A DNA stretch of 38,266 bases from Bacteroidia bacterium (GCA_016788185.1 JAEUTF010000219.1:1-38266); one strand, 5' to 3'; shown: positions 1-9,225, counted from the stretch's first letter. The notes: generated from the sequence alone by a model not told the origin. Made by a program: numbers and translations.

Positions 1-354
1 TATCCGGAAGCCGACAGCGCCTTCAGCAAAGTAACGGAACTCAGCCCCAACTGGCCCAACGGGCATCTGTACCGGGGCCGCACCAACGGTCAACTGGATT
101 CGACCTATACTTCACTCGCGGCCATCCCTCATTACCAGAAGTACATTGAACTCGTTTCCGCCGATTCGGCCAATTCAGCCAAATACAGCAGAGAGCTGAT
201 TGAAGCCAACAGTTATATAGCGGTGGCGCATCTCCGTAAAAAAGACTGCAGGACCTCTCTGGAATACTGGAACAAGGTATTGGCCATTGATCCAAAAATT
301 CAGCAGGCCACCGACGCCATAAAAATCATAAGGGAGTCGAAAGACTGCAAATAA
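1..354 (+). CDS. TPR-repeat protein, C-terminal part (5' end outside window)
   Basis: The reading frame is open from base 1 and ends with TAA at 352-354, giving the last 117 residues of a longer protein. The visible part has the helix-pair pattern of tetratricopeptide repeats: an alanine/aromatic-spaced helix ending in ELSPNW near residue 17, and a second repeat ending in LAIDPK near residue 98. TPR units are protein-protein interaction scaffolds, and in Bacteroidota many sit in exported or outer-membrane lipoproteins. The signal region and any other domain lie upstream of the window, so the role cannot be given. The Cys-containing tail (ESKDCK) is unremarkable. It converges with the gene at 506-1192. 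Confidence 0.75.
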   Translation, partial: YPEADSAFSKVTELSPNWPNGHLYRGRTNGQLDSTYTSLAAIPHYQKYIELVSADSANSAKYSRELIEANSYIAVAHLRKKDCRTSLEYWNKVLAIDPKIQQATDAIKIIRESKDCK

Positions 355-403
355 GTTTCTTGAAAGGATTCCTTTTCAGGGAAGCAAGGAAAGGGTCACC
401 ATG

Positions 404-432
404 AACAGCCGGAATGGCACAAAGCGGCTGTT
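404..432. terminator. Hairpin between convergent genes, possible terminator
   Basis: AACAGCCG at 404-411 pairs perfectly with CGGCTGTT at 425-432 around a 13-nt loop, in the 151-bp gap between the TPR gene and the minus-strand gene ending at 506. The position fits a shared terminator, but the following T-run is short (about three T), so the call is weak. Confidence 0.4.
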
Positions 433-505
433 TGAATGAAAACCCGGATGGCAGTAAAGAACTGCTGAGGGAGTGCCTCCCGCCCAATATCTTTTAATAC
501 ATCGA

Positions 506-1192
506 TCAGGCTTCCGGGCCTGAATCCCCTTCAAACTTAAAGCCCAGTCTTTTGCTGGTACTGATGGTGCTTTGCATGGTGTTCACCATCGCTTCAAAAA
601 CGGTAATCTCTTTCATGGCATCGAAAGGCGGAACGCTGGCATCGATGTCGAGACTGAACGAAAGACAGTTTTCAACGAGTGAACGTATACTTTCGGCACT
701 CACACGTGAATTTGTATAATCGTTGAAAAGGATACCGAGCTGGCGCTTACCTTCCACGAAGAAGTTTCCTTCCCGGTTGACAAACATTCTCGCGACAAGG
801 TGTCCGACATCGTTCTTTCGGTCAAACTTAAAGGAGTCGGACAGGAAATTGTAAATACTGATCATACCCACCGTGGCACGGGTATGGTCAAGGCTGACGT
901 ACGAGTTTTTCCAGACCGGATGGGAAGGATCGAAAACAAAGGCGTTGGTATGCATGATGAAAATGAGCAGATCATCGGCCACTTTGATCTCTGCTTCGAA
1001 GGTTCCGCGATCCTTGTACTGAATTTTGATCCTGGAGTCAACCTTGTGCACTTCCCTTCTCAGATCGCTTTCAACCTGCTGCAGCACCAACTTCAGTTGC
1101 TGCAATACCGCATAGGTCTGATCGGTAACATCCTTCACCAATCCACCTTTGGAGAGGAGAAGTTTAACAAGCGGTGATGAGGGTTCGTTCAT
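506..1192 (-). CDS. Conserved-looking hypothetical protein, 228 aa
   Basis: I do not recognise a family. The 228-residue product has no signal peptide or membrane segment and should be cytoplasmic. An N-terminal helical stretch (residues about 20-55, Leu/Gln/Glu-rich, coiled-coil-like) is followed by an alternating hydrophobic region (about 60-150) that reads as a beta-rich domain with the segment GMISIYNFLSDSFKF. A final helical part ends in an acidic tail. Good codon structure over the whole length and the lack of a competing frame support a real gene. It lies 128 nt downstream of proS on the same strand and may be read from the same transcript. No function is proposed. Confidence 0.7.
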   Translation of the reverse strand: MNEPSSPLVKLLLSKGGLVKDVTDQTYAVLQQLKLVLQQVESDLRREVHKVDSRIKIQYKDRGTFEAEIKVADDLLIFIMHTNAFVFDPSHPVWKNSYVSLDHTRATVGMISIYNFLSDSFKFDRKNDVGHLVARMFVNREGNFFVEGKRQLGILFNDYTNSRVSAESIRSLVENCLSFSLDIDASVPPFDAMKEITVFEAMVNTMQSTISTSKRLGFKFEGDSGPEA

Positions 1193-1320
1193 GTACAGGT
1201 CGGTTAAATGGCAACTCCTGATTATACTTTTTATTCATTCCCGTTCATTCCCGGATCAAAGAATGCCCGGTTCCGATCACAGATCCGGACTACATTCTTC
1301 GTCCTTTGTGCTCTCTGAAA

Positions 1321-2796
1321 TCAATAGGCACGGGCGAATATCACCCGTTGGGTGGAAGGATTCCCAGTGAGGATACACTTACCCTGTTCCTGTTTATTGT
1401 GGAGCGGAATACACCGAATGGTAGCTTTGGTCATTTCTTTGATCTTCTGCTCTGTTTCAGAGGTGCCATCCCAGTGCGCATAAATGAAGCCCCCTTTCTC
1501 ATCCAGAATTTTATTGAATTCCTCCCAGGAGTCGGCCCGGTACGTATTTTCTTCGCGGAAATCGAGGGCCTTTTTGTAAATATTGTCCTGAATTTGATTC
1601 AGCAGATGCTCAACTTTCAGGTCGAGATCCGTAATCTGATAGACCGACTTCTCCCGGGTATCACGGCGGGCCACTTCCACGGTCCCGTTTTCCATGTCTC
1701 TGGGCCCGATGGCTATTCGAACCGGAACCCCCTTCAATTCGTATTCGGCAAATTTCCAGCCCGGCTTGTGGGTATCCCGGTTATCGTATTTGACGGTAAT
1801 GCCTTTTGCTTCGAGTGATTTTTTCACCGGAGCTATAAAAGCATTCAACTGATCGAGCTGATCAAAATTTTTGTAGATCGGTACGATCACTACCTGGATC
1901 GGCGCCAGACGGGGCGGAAGCACCAGGCCATTGTCGTCGCTGTGTGACATTATCAAGGCTCCCATCAGTCGTGTGGAAACACCCCATGAAGTAGCCCAGA
2001 CATACTCCTGTTTTCCCTCTTTTGAGGTGAACTTCACATCAAATGCCTTCGCGAAATTCTGACCCAGGAAATGAGAAGTTCCGGCCTGCAGGGCCTTCCC
2101 ATCCTGCATCAAGGCTTCAATACACATCGTATCGAGCGCTCCGGCAAACCGCTCATTGGCTGATTTAGAGCCCTTTATAACGGGAAGGGCCAACACCTCT
2201 TCCGCAAAAGTGGCATAGACATCCAACATTCTTCTCGTCTCCTCCATGGCCTCCTCGGCGGTGGCATGGGCGGTGTGCCCTTCCTGCCAGAGGAACTCGG
2301 CCGTCCGAAGGAACAAACGTGTACGCATTTCCCAGCGAACCACGTTGGCCCATTGGTTGATCAGCAGCGGGAGGTCACGATACGACTGAATCCAGCCGCG
2401 GTAGGTATTCCAGATGATGGTTTCGGAGGTGGGTCGTACAATGAGTTCTTCCTCGAGTTTGGCATCTTCATCCACCACGATTCCGCCACCGTTCGGATCA
2501 TTCTTCAGCCTGTAGTGGGTGACCACGGCACACTCCTTGGCAAAGCCCTCTACGTGGCTGGCTTCTTTGGAGAAAAATGATTTTGGGATGAAGAGCGGAA
2601 AATAGGCGTTCACATGGCCTGTATCTTTAAACATCTTGTCCAGATGCTGCTGCATCCGTTCCCAGATGGCGTACCCATACGGTTTGATCACCATACAGCC
2701 TCTCACAGCGGAGTTTTCCGCCAGGTCGGCTTTGATCACCAGGTCCTGGTACCACTGGGAATAATTTTCACTTCTCGGAGTTAATTGTTCGCTCAT
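1321..2796 (-). CDS. proS: Prolyl-tRNA synthetase (short, archaeal/eukaryal type)
   Basis: Charges tRNA-Pro with proline using ATP in the cytoplasm. The 491-aa protein shows class II synthetase signatures: the proline-pocket segment RPTSET near residue 122, motif 2 ([15 protein letters not shown]) near 154-168, and motif 3 ([10 protein letters not shown]) near 289. An anticodon-binding domain and a C-terminal extension ending in a conserved-type Tyr (ARAY) follow; there is no YbaK editing insertion. This is the short ProS form usual in Bacteroidota. The ATG at 2794-2796 is chosen over one 57 bases upstream because homologues begin close to the PRSENYS segment. A -7-like AAACTTTG (2813-2820, minus strand) lies 16 nt upstream, one base off TAnnTTTG. 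Confidence 0.95.
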   Translation of the reverse strand: MSEQLTPRSENYSQWYQDLVIKADLAENSAVRGCMVIKPYGYAIWERMQQHLDKMFKDTGHVNAYFPLFIPKSFFSKEASHVEGFAKECAVVTHYRLKNDPNGGGIVVDEDAKLEEELIVRPTSETIIWNTYRGWIQSYRDLPLLINQWANVVRWEMRTRLFLRTAEFLWQEGHTAHATAEEAMEETRRMLDVYATFAEEVLALPVIKGSKSANERFAGALDTMCIEALMQDGKALQAGTSHFLGQNFAKAFDVKFTSKEGKQEYVWATSWGVSTRLMGALIMSHSDDNGLVLPPRLAPIQVVIVPIYKNFDQLDQLNAFIAPVKKSLEAKGITVKYDNRDTHKPGWKFAEYELKGVPVRIAIGPRDMENGTVEVARRDTREKSVYQITDLDLKVEHLLNQIQDNIYKKALDFREENTYRADSWEEFNKILDEKGGFIYAHWDGTSETEQKIKEMTKATIRCIPLHNKQEQGKCILTGNPSTQRVIFARAY

Positions 2797-2936
2797 ATCC
2801 TTTCTATCTTTACAAAGTTTGGCATTGTGTTTGCCTGCCCTCTGACACGACAAAATTGGAAAACAGACCGCACATAGCCAATCATTATTAAACCAATAAA
2901 AAATCTTAGAGTCAAAAAAGCCGGTCGAACATGATA

Positions 2937-2944
2937 AAAGGAGG
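2937..2944 (+). promoter_or_regulatory. Strong Shine-Dalgarno sequence that decides the lipoprotein start
   Basis: AAAGGAGG lies 7 nt before the ATG at 2952. It favours that ATG over the in-frame ATG at 2931, which has no such sequence. Most genes in this window show no clear Shine-Dalgarno, as is normal in Bacteroidota, so a near-perfect one stands out. Confidence 0.6.
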
Positions 2945-2951
2945 AAAAGCC

Positions 2952-4793
2952 ATGAAAAATGTAACTCTCGCGCTTGTTTCAGCTGCCATCAGCATCAGTT
3001 CCTGTTCATCAGGGCGCATGGCCAGCCGCGATTACGATGATGTTTATTATTCAAACCGTGATGCCATCGAAGAGGACTACAACCGCAACAGCGGCCGGGA
3101 TCAGGAGCCATCACGCAGCAGGACAGAAGATTACACTCCTTCCCGCGAGCAAGGCAACGACAACAATTACCGACCATCGGATGATCAACAGGGCGGAGAA
3201 AATCAGCCGGCTGAAAACGACCGTTTCCGCTATGATTCCAGCCAACCGGATTATTCTACTTCCGAAAACAGGGAAGGCCAGGATGGCAAAACGTATGTCA
3301 CCAACAATTACTATTACGACGATGATGACTATTACGATTATGCCTACTCGGCACGCATCCGTCGTTTTTACCACCCGGTAGGCTGGAGTTATTACGATCC
3401 TTTCTACACCAATCTTTACTGGTACGACTACAATCCTTACTCCTGGGGCGTGAGTTTATACTGCACCTATAACTGGTGGCGCCCCACCTTTTACACCGGC
3501 TGGGGATGGAACAGCGGCTGGAGCGTCGGCTTTGGATACGGTCCTTCCTGGGGATGGGGGAATCCCTACGGTGGCTGGGGCAACCCTTACGGCGGCTGGG
3601 GATGGAACGGAGGTTACTGGAACGGATACAACCATGGCTACTGGAACGGGTATAACCAGGGTTATTGGAACGGGTATTATGCCGGTTTGTATAACGGTAC
3701 TTTTAACCCCTATTACTTCAACAGCATGGACTCCTACAGTTACTATTACGGACCCCGCAACGGACGGAACAATGTGGCCAGCAATGTGGCCGGCGGAAGA
3801 AGTATCGGCGAAGTGTACGGACGCAGCCTGGCAGCCGAACAACCGAAGAGTCCGCGCAATGAAAGCGCATTTGATGGAAGTAGCGCCATCGGCCGTCCTA
3901 AAAGAGAGATCAAACCGCTCGGCAATGAACTAGCCTCACCGGGAAAAGGTAGTGAATCATCCGGTCGTCCGAAGTTCACCCGTGAAAACCCCAAAGGCGT
4001 CAGGGACAACAGTTCTGAAACCGTTACGCCACGCAACAACAATCCCAAAGCCGGTGGTTCAGAGGGTGTGAATCCAGGGAGCAACAACCCCCGGAACAAT
4101 GCAGGAGATGCGGTGAACCCGCGCTCTGCAGATCCGAAGGCTACCAATCCCCGCAACAACGGCGATAACTATACGCCCCGCAGTACTGATCCGAAAAGCA
4201 ATCCCCGTTCAAACGACGATGTTTATACTCCGAGGCAGAATGAACCCAAAACAAACAATCCCCGGAGCAACGATGGGTACACGCCACGTGAGAGTAATCC
4301 ACGGAACAATCCGCCGGCGAACAACGATAACTACACCCCACGGAATAACAATACACCCAAAGGGAATGCGACACCCAGGAGCAACGATGGCTATACGCCA
4401 AGAAACAATCCGGGCATGAGTACTCCGCGCTCCAACGAAAACTATGCTCCACGTGAAAACGGACCTTCCAAATCATCTCCCCGTAATTCGCGCAATGACA
4501 ATTACACTCCCCGTCAGGACAATTATTCCATCCCGAACTCCGGCAGGCCAAAAAATGAGCGCAACGAATACAATGCACCTTCAGGCCCCACCCGTAATTC
4601 GGAACCCAGGGAAATACGCCAGCCCCGTGGTAACAACTCCGGCCCACGCAGCTTTGAAACACCACGTTCGAACGGCGGCAGTGAAATCAGGAGCAACAGC
4701 CGCAGTAACAGCAGCCCTTCCTTCTCTGCTCCTTCCAACAGCCGCCCTTCCGGCGGAAGCGGAGATAACAGCGGCGGACGCAACAGGCGATAA
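2952..4793 (+). CDS. Lipoprotein with aromatic Gly/Tyr/Trp zone and Asn/Pro/Arg-rich repetitive tail
   Basis: A 613-aa exported protein of unknown function. A short signal ends in the lipobox ISSC, so Cys18 should be lipidated. Residues about 20-115 are polar and acidic. Residues about 116-267 are extremely aromatic, first [13 protein letters not shown], then tandem WGNPYGG and GYWNGYN units. The remaining ~345 residues are low-complexity, basic and rich in Asn, Pro, Arg and Ser, with an imperfect repeat close to [10 protein letters not shown]. No catalytic domain is visible. The composition predicts disorder with sticky aromatic patches, suiting a surface or periplasmic matrix, adhesive or wall-binding role, but this is inference. 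It is divergent from proS. The start at 2952 rests on the Shine-Dalgarno sequence and on the signal peptide. Confidence 0.85.
   Translation: MKNVTLALVSAAISISSCSSGRMASRDYDDVYYSNRDAIEEDYNRNSGRDQEPSRSRTEDYTPSREQGNDNNYRPSDDQQGGENQPAENDRFRYDSSQPDYSTSENREGQDGKTYVTNNYYYDDDDYYDYAYSARIRRFYHPVGWSYYDPFYTNLYWYDYNPYSWGVSLYCTYNWWRPTFYTGWGWNSGWSVGFGYGPSWGWGNPYGGWGNPYGGWGWNGGYWNGYNHGYWNGYNQGYWNGYYAGLYNGTFNPYYFNSMDSYSYYYGPRNGRNNVASNVAGGRSIGEVYGRSLAAEQPKSPRNESAFDGSSAIGRPKREIKPLGNELASPGKGSESSGRPKFTRENPKGVRDNSSETVTPRNNNPKAGGSEGVNPGSNNPRNNAGDAVNPRSADPKATNPRNNGDNYTPRSTDPKSNPRSNDDVYTPRQNEPKTNNPRSNDGYTPRESNPRNNPPANNDNYTPRNNNTPKGNATPRSNDGYTPRNNPGMSTPRSNENYAPRENGPSKSSPRNSRNDNYTPRQDNYSIPNSGRPKNERNEYNAPSGPTRNSEPREIRQPRGNNSGPRSFETPRSNGGSEIRSNSRSNSSPSFSAPSNSRPSGGSGDNSGGRNRR
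3550..3690 (+). repeat. Intragenic tandem repeats coding WGNPYGG and GYWNGYN units
   Basis: Within the lipoprotein gene, near-identical short units recur: two copies of WGNPYGG followed by three copies of a GYWNGYN-like heptapeptide. The DNA repeats are close enough to permit slippage, so copy number could vary between strains. Confidence 0.7.
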
Positions 4794-4807
4794 AAAATAA
4801 TACGTAC

Positions 4808-4888
4808 AGGCTGCAGCAAGCAACGGACCTCCCTTGAGGCGCCCATCAAAGTGGCCTTCAGGAAATACTTCCGAAACTGCTGCAGCCT
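4808..4888. promoter_or_regulatory. 11-bp perfect inverted repeat enclosing smaller hairpins; structured-RNA candidate
   Basis: AGGCTGCAGCA at 4808-4818 is the exact reverse complement of TGCTGCAGCCT at 4878-4888. The 59-nt interior holds smaller self-complementary pieces, CCTC/GAGG near 4829-4840 and GGAA/TTCC near 4861-4872. A transcript could fold as a closed multi-branch structure. It fills the 122-bp gap between the lipoprotein and the FadL-like gene, so it could be a 3' stabiliser or terminator of the first or a leader of the second. The right arm is followed by only two more T and then CTC, so it is not a classical terminator. Confidence 0.5.
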
Positions 4889-4915
4889 TTCTCATTCAAT
4901 CAAGTAACCACCAAT

Positions 4916-6406
4916 ATGAAAACCGGATTTTCAATACTTCTGCTTCTCACAGTGTCCATCACACGTCCTGCTTCAGCTCAAACGGATGCCGATGTCCTGC
5001 GCTTCAGCATGCTGAACTATGGAAGTACCGCCCGTTCTATGGGTATGGGCAATTCATTTGCCGGACTGGGTGCCGATTTCAGTTCACTCGCAAGTAACCC
5101 TGCCGGTATTGCTCTTTATAAAAGGTCTGAATTCAGCTTCAGTCCGATGTTTTCCAACCGCTCCATCGATGCCAGTTTTATCGGTAAAGATGTAAATGAC
5201 AACTTCTTTAAGTTTGCTTTTGGAAACCTGGGCATGGTCTGGGCCACTTCAAGAGAAAAGAGTTCATCCCCCTGGAAAGGTTTTGCTTTCGGACTCGGCT
5301 ATAACCGGACCAATGATTTCAGCGGCCGTTACACCGCAGAAGCCGGGAACGGAAAAAATTCTCTGCTTGACAATTATCTGGAACAGGTGGAGGGAGTGGA
5401 TCCGGACGATATCCCCAATTACTTCCCCTTTGATGTTGATCTCGCCTGGCAAACTTTTCTCATTGACACGTTTACTTCCGGAGGAGATGTTTACTATTAC
5501 AGTGCCTTGCCCTTTGCAGGTGCGTTGCAACGAAAATCGCTCGAGACGCGCGGTGGACAAGGCGAATGGGATTTCACATTCGGAGGCAATTACAACGAAA
5601 TGCTGTACCTGGGTTTCACGCTGGGTATAGCGTCCATTCGCTATGAAGAAGAAAGCACCTGGGAAGAAGAGGATAATATGGACACCATACCTTATTTTGA
5701 AAAATACCAGTTGAATCAAAATCTGAAGACCAGCGGAAGCGGTATCAATTTTAAATTCGGCGCCATTTTCCGGCCTGCAGACCCCATCCGCATCGGCGTA
5801 GCCATTCACAGCCCTACCTGGTATACGCTGGTGGATGAATATTCCACCAGTATCCGTACCGACCTTCAGGATGGGAATATCCGTGATTACAGCGGACCGG
5901 TTTTCATCCCATTCGATTACAACGTCACCACCCCCTTTCGTGTATTAACCAGCCTGGCACTCATCATGGGGAAACATGGTGCCTTTAATGTCGACTATGA
6001 GTTCCTCGATTACAGCCATGGAAGAATACGCCCGGTAGACCGGAGTTTCTCGTCTGATTTCAATCCCGTAAACAATGCACTGAGAAAAAAATATACGGCC
6101 TCTCACAACCTGCGGGCCGGCATCGAATTCCGTGCTGATCAGTTGCGCTTCAGAGCAGGAGGATTCTATTCCACTTCGCCCTTTGTGACAGCCCTTCGGG
6201 CTTCGGATGAAACCGACCTTAGCCGTTACGGATTCACAGGCGGTATAGGATTCAGAGAGAAAAAGTACTTTATCGATGCAGCCTATTCCTGGTCACAGCA
6301 GGGATCATACCTTCAGCCGTACACCCTGAACAATCAAACAACAGAAGGTATCACCTTCAAACAAACCGATAACCGTGTATTGATTACGGTTGGATTTTTA
6401 TTTTAA
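4916..6406 (+). CDS. OmpP1/FadL-family outer-membrane transport protein
   Basis: A 496-aa outer-membrane beta-barrel of the FadL/TodX/OmpP1 group, which passes hydrophobic molecules such as fatty acids or aromatics across the outer membrane. A signal peptide is cleaved around Ala21 (PASA/QTDAD). The N-terminal plug-like segment with ARSMGMGNSFAGLGAD and ASNPAGIA (about residues 40-68) is the hallmark of the family. Alternating amphipathic strands follow to the last residues VLITVGFLF, ending in Phe as outer-membrane barrels do for BAM recognition. Bacteroidota relatives are often labelled 'hemin receptor', but the substrate cannot be read from the sequence. It starts 122 nt after the lipoprotein gene, behind the inverted repeat. 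Confidence 0.85.
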   Translation: MKTGFSILLLLTVSITRPASAQTDADVLRFSMLNYGSTARSMGMGNSFAGLGADFSSLASNPAGIALYKRSEFSFSPMFSNRSIDASFIGKDVNDNFFKFAFGNLGMVWATSREKSSSPWKGFAFGLGYNRTNDFSGRYTAEAGNGKNSLLDNYLEQVEGVDPDDIPNYFPFDVDLAWQTFLIDTFTSGGDVYYYSALPFAGALQRKSLETRGGQGEWDFTFGGNYNEMLYLGFTLGIASIRYEEESTWEEEDNMDTIPYFEKYQLNQNLKTSGSGINFKFGAIFRPADPIRIGVAIHSPTWYTLVDEYSTSIRTDLQDGNIRDYSGPVFIPFDYNVTTPFRVLTSLALIMGKHGAFNVDYEFLDYSHGRIRPVDRSFSSDFNPVNNALRKKYTASHNLRAGIEFRADQLRFRAGGFYSTSPFVTALRASDETDLSRYGFTGGIGFREKKYFIDAAYSWSQQGSYLQPYTLNNQTTEGITFKQTDNRVLITVGFLF

Positions 6407-6472
6407 GTTTGCCCGCGCCGGCCATTGTTCAGCAGCCTGCCCCCACTCTCATAAACCAAAATACAAAGTAAG

Positions 6473-6500
6473 AAAGCGCTGTGCCCATGCAGGGCGCTTT
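6473..6500. terminator. Bidirectional terminator-like hairpin
   Basis: AAAGCGC at 6473-6479 pairs with GCGCTTT at 6494-6500, with a 14-nt loop and a short T-run on the plus strand. It lies between the convergent FadL-like and glycosyltransferase genes, the expected site for a shared terminator. Confidence 0.6.
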
Positions 6501-6532
6501 TGATTATATTCCGGCTTGAACACTATCAAACG

Positions 6533-8446
6533 TCACCAGGGAAGCACCGTAAAGCGGACTTCATCAATACAAACCTTTTCGCCTGCCGGATTGTAGAAAT
6601 AAACACTGACCAGGTCATCCGGACGCAGTTCCTCCACGAGCTTGTATCCGGCATAAAAAGTATTCCAGCCATCTTTTTCCATTTCATACTCGCTGAAATT
6701 TACCCCGCGCCACAAAATGGTTTTACCGTTTCGGTCAACCGATACAACTCCCTTTACCTCACGTAAATCTTCATCGCCCCTGAATCTGCACTTCAAGTGG
6801 TACACCGCCCCCTGGCTGAAACCCAGATCAACTGCCACGGTTTTGATACCGGGACTGTACTCCTGGCCCGGCGCCATGACAATGCACCATTTTCCCTCGC
6901 TGGCGATGCTGTCGGTACGAAATAAACTGTCATTGCTCCAACGCAATGTTTCGAACCCGTTCATGGTCTGGAAGAGCGGTGCTGGCTTCTGCACCTTCGG
7001 CAAACTGCTGTCTTTTGAGTAGACCAAAACGCCGGCGTTGAAGAAACTGTCGCGTTCCACGAGATAGGGAAATTTCTCTTCGAGAATCATTTCCACTTCC
7101 GGCGCATGGTAATTGTTTGACCAGGCATGAATGAAATGACTGACCATTGCAGAATCTGCCAGTTTTTTCAGCTCTATAAAATGCGGCGGCCGGTTGCAGA
7201 GATATTGCCTGAATTCCGGTGAATCGGGCAAACGACGGGAATAATAGTGAATATAGTCGGGGTTTATCACATTCACCGTTGCCAGGCTGTTTGCCCGGCC
7301 GTACTGCCTTGTGTATTCAGCACATTTAGCGGCCACTTCTTTAAACGGCGCGAAAAACTGCGTTGAATAAAATTTATGAATAAAAACGGTATCGATAGCC
7401 GTCACAACGAGCAAGAGAAAAGGCAGAAAATACTGCCAGGGTTTAGACATGCGCTCGTCCAGCCAGGAAAACATCAGGAGTACAATGAAAGGAAAACTAA
7501 ACAACAGGATCGAATACTGAAATACAGGATTCTTAAATACCGAATAGAAATATGCCACCAATGCCGGCAGGAGGAAGAACACAGCCGCGAAGGTATGTTT
7601 GCGGGACCATCTCGTCCGTCCCTTCACCTGCAGCAGGGTGAACAATGAAAAAAGGACCAACAGCCCGAAGAGAACCGGACTTCCGTTAAAACAGTACAGC
7701 AGGTAGTTCCAGATGGCCTCCCTTCCCGGAGGGCCGAGCCAGCCTTCGGGGCCACCCAGGCCCCCAATGCTGAACTGGGTGATGAACACACTTACGTTCG
7801 GAATGTAGGCCAGGATCATCAGTACTCCGCAGAGGAGATAGGAAGGGCGCGCCTTCGGGTTAATTTGAAACAAACCGCTTAACCCAACAATGGCCGCAAA
7901 AAGAAAACTGAAATAATGCGAATACATGCACCCCACTCCACCTGCAATAAAGAGCAGGCCGTCCTTCCATTTCCAATCCACATTCTTCCATACGATGTTT
8001 GACCATGCATAAACAAGAAGCAAACTGAAAAACAATCCCGGACTATAGGGCCTGGCCAATTGTGCGTACAAGATGGGAAACGCGAGGGCGGCGAATACGG
8101 CGCTCGCAGCCAAAGCCGGAAATCTGCCAAAAAAATTCCGGCCCGTCAGGTAGAACAAGCAGACCGAGGCGACGCCCATCAGCACGAATGGCAGCCGTAA
8201 AAAGAATTCACCGGTACCGGCAAGATGGGTCCAGCACCAGAGAAACGACTGCACCCCTGCAGGGTGCATGTCATTCAGCCGAACTCCTTTTTCAATCATC
8301 TCGGCAAAACTTCCGAACTGCAGACGAGAAAGCGCACTGAGTTCATCGTTACTGAGTGACCAGTCGCTGAAATGATAAAAACGGAGGAAGGCACCGGCCG
8401 CGACGATGAGCAGCGCCAGTTTATCCTCCAATTCAAATTTCTTCAT
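6533..8446 (-). CDS. GT-C type membrane glycosyltransferase (GT39/ArnT-like) with C-terminal soluble domain
   Basis: A 637-aa integral membrane protein expected to move a sugar from a polyprenyl-phosphate carrier to an acceptor on the outer face of the inner membrane. After the first membrane segment (about 9-24) comes the acidic loop motif NDE (Asp34-Glu35), where GT-C enzymes keep the catalytic Asp, and the loop NDMHPAG. About ten further hydrophobic segments reach residue ~360. The last ~270 residues are soluble, and the final ~140 read as a beta-sandwich resembling carbohydrate-binding modules. The ATG at 8446 lies 2 nt past the rlmB-like stop with AGGAAAG in front. An upstream ATG at 8476 would overlap that gene by 28 nt and is less likely. 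Donor and acceptor are unknown. Confidence 0.8.
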   Translation of the reverse strand: MKKFELEDKLALLIVAAGAFLRFYHFSDWSLSNDELSALSRLQFGSFAEMIEKGVRLNDMHPAGVQSFLWCWTHLAGTGEFFLRLPFVLMGVASVCLFYLTGRNFFGRFPALAASAVFAALAFPILYAQLARPYSPGLFFSLLLVYAWSNIVWKNVDWKWKDGLLFIAGGVGCMYSHYFSFLFAAIVGLSGLFQINPKARPSYLLCGVLMILAYIPNVSVFITQFSIGGLGGPEGWLGPPGREAIWNYLLYCFNGSPVLFGLLVLFSLFTLLQVKGRTRWSRKHTFAAVFFLLPALVAYFYSVFKNPVFQYSILLFSFPFIVLLMFSWLDERMSKPWQYFLPFLLLVVTAIDTVFIHKFYSTQFFAPFKEVAAKCAEYTRQYGRANSLATVNVINPDYIHYYSRRLPDSPEFRQYLCNRPPHFIELKKLADSAMVSHFIHAWSNNYHAPEVEMILEEKFPYLVERDSFFNAGVLVYSKDSSLPKVQKPAPLFQTMNGFETLRWSNDSLFRTDSIASEGKWCIVMAPGQEYSPGIKTVAVDLGFSQGAVYHLKCRFRGDEDLREVKGVVSVDRNGKTILWRGVNFSEYEMEKDGWNTFYAGYKLVEELRPDDLVSVYFYNPAGEKVCIDEVRFTVLPW

Positions 8447-8448
8447 GA

Positions 8449-9225
8449 CTACTTTCCTGTTGTGTTTCGCTGACACATAATTTCATACAAGACCATTCCG
8501 GCCGCCACTGAAACATTGTACGAGGAAATGCTACCCTGCATCGGCAGTTTCACCCTGACATCGCAACGCTTCAGGTACTCCTGCGAAACACCGTTCTCCT
8601 CACTTCCCATGATAACGGCCAATGGTCCTGTCAGGTCACTTTCACGGGCAAGGATATCCGCCTTTTCCGTACAGGCGGCGATTTTAAATCCTGATGTATG
8701 CAGGAAGTCAATGGTATTTTTCAGGTTATCTTCCCGGCAAACCGGAAGATGGTGCAAGGCGCCCGCACTGGCTTTCATGGCATCCCCGTTGATGAGGGCC
8801 GATCCGCGGGAGGGAATGACGAGCGCGTGAACGCCGGAACATTCCGCTGTGCGGGCGATCGCACCCAGGTTACGTGTATCGGTAATCCGGTCAAGAATCA
8901 GGATCAGGGGGACTTTGCCTGATTCAAAAAGGCCCGGGACCAAATCTTCCGTACTGTAATAGGTCACCTGGCTCAGGTAAGCAATCACTCCCTGGTGATT
9001 GCTGCGGGTAATTCTGTTCAGTTTCTCACCGGGCACCACCTGGAAGTGCAGGCCGGCCTGTTTCAGGGCCTCTCGCAGCTCACGCAGGAGCGGATTGTTC
9101 AGACCCTGCTGGATAAAAATACGCTCAAACTCCTTTCCCGAATGCAAAGCCTCCAGTACGGCACGCGTTCCGTACACCATGGTCATTTCGCTTCCCTGCA
9201 TAAATCTGTCTTTATCGTTTATCAT
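8449..9225 (-). CDS. rlmB: TrmH/SpoU-family RNA 2'-O-methyltransferase, RlmB-like
   Basis: A 258-aa SPOUT methyltransferase that uses S-adenosylmethionine to methylate a ribose 2'-OH. By architecture it matches the 23S rRNA G2251 enzyme RlmB. The N-terminal substrate-binding domain (about residues 15-85, with VYGTRAVLEAL) is followed by the knotted domain: motif 1 DTRNLGAIARTAECSG, motif 2 IMGSEENGVS, motif 3 LPMQGSISSYNVSVAAG. The start at 9225 is set by an ATGA overlap with the stop of the upstream gene, implying translational coupling. A longer reading frame from 9282 would overlap that gene by 61 nt. Methylated position is inferred from family; a tRNA-targeting TrmH paralogue cannot be excluded. 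Confidence 0.88.
   Translation of the reverse strand: MINDKDRFMQGSEMTMVYGTRAVLEALHSGKEFERIFIQQGLNNPLLRELREALKQAGLHFQVVPGEKLNRITRSNHQGVIAYLSQVTYYSTEDLVPGLFESGKVPLILILDRITDTRNLGAIARTAECSGVHALVIPSRGSALINGDAMKASAGALHHLPVCREDNLKNTIDFLHTSGFKIAACTEKADILARESDLTGPLAVIMGSEENGVSQEYLKRCDVRVKLPMQGSISSYNVSVAAGMVLYEIMCQRNTTGK

Noticed and set aside
1251-1288. CCGGATC / GATCCGG inverted repeat between proS and the 228-aa gene
   Set aside because: Seven-bp arms with a 24-nt loop and no T-run; too weak to call a terminator or operator.
3111-4895. Long antisense and alternate-frame ORFs across the lipoprotein gene
   Set aside because: They arise from the repetitive Asn/Pro/Arg and Tyr/Trp codons; translations have no domain and the sense frame has a signal peptide and ribosome-binding site.
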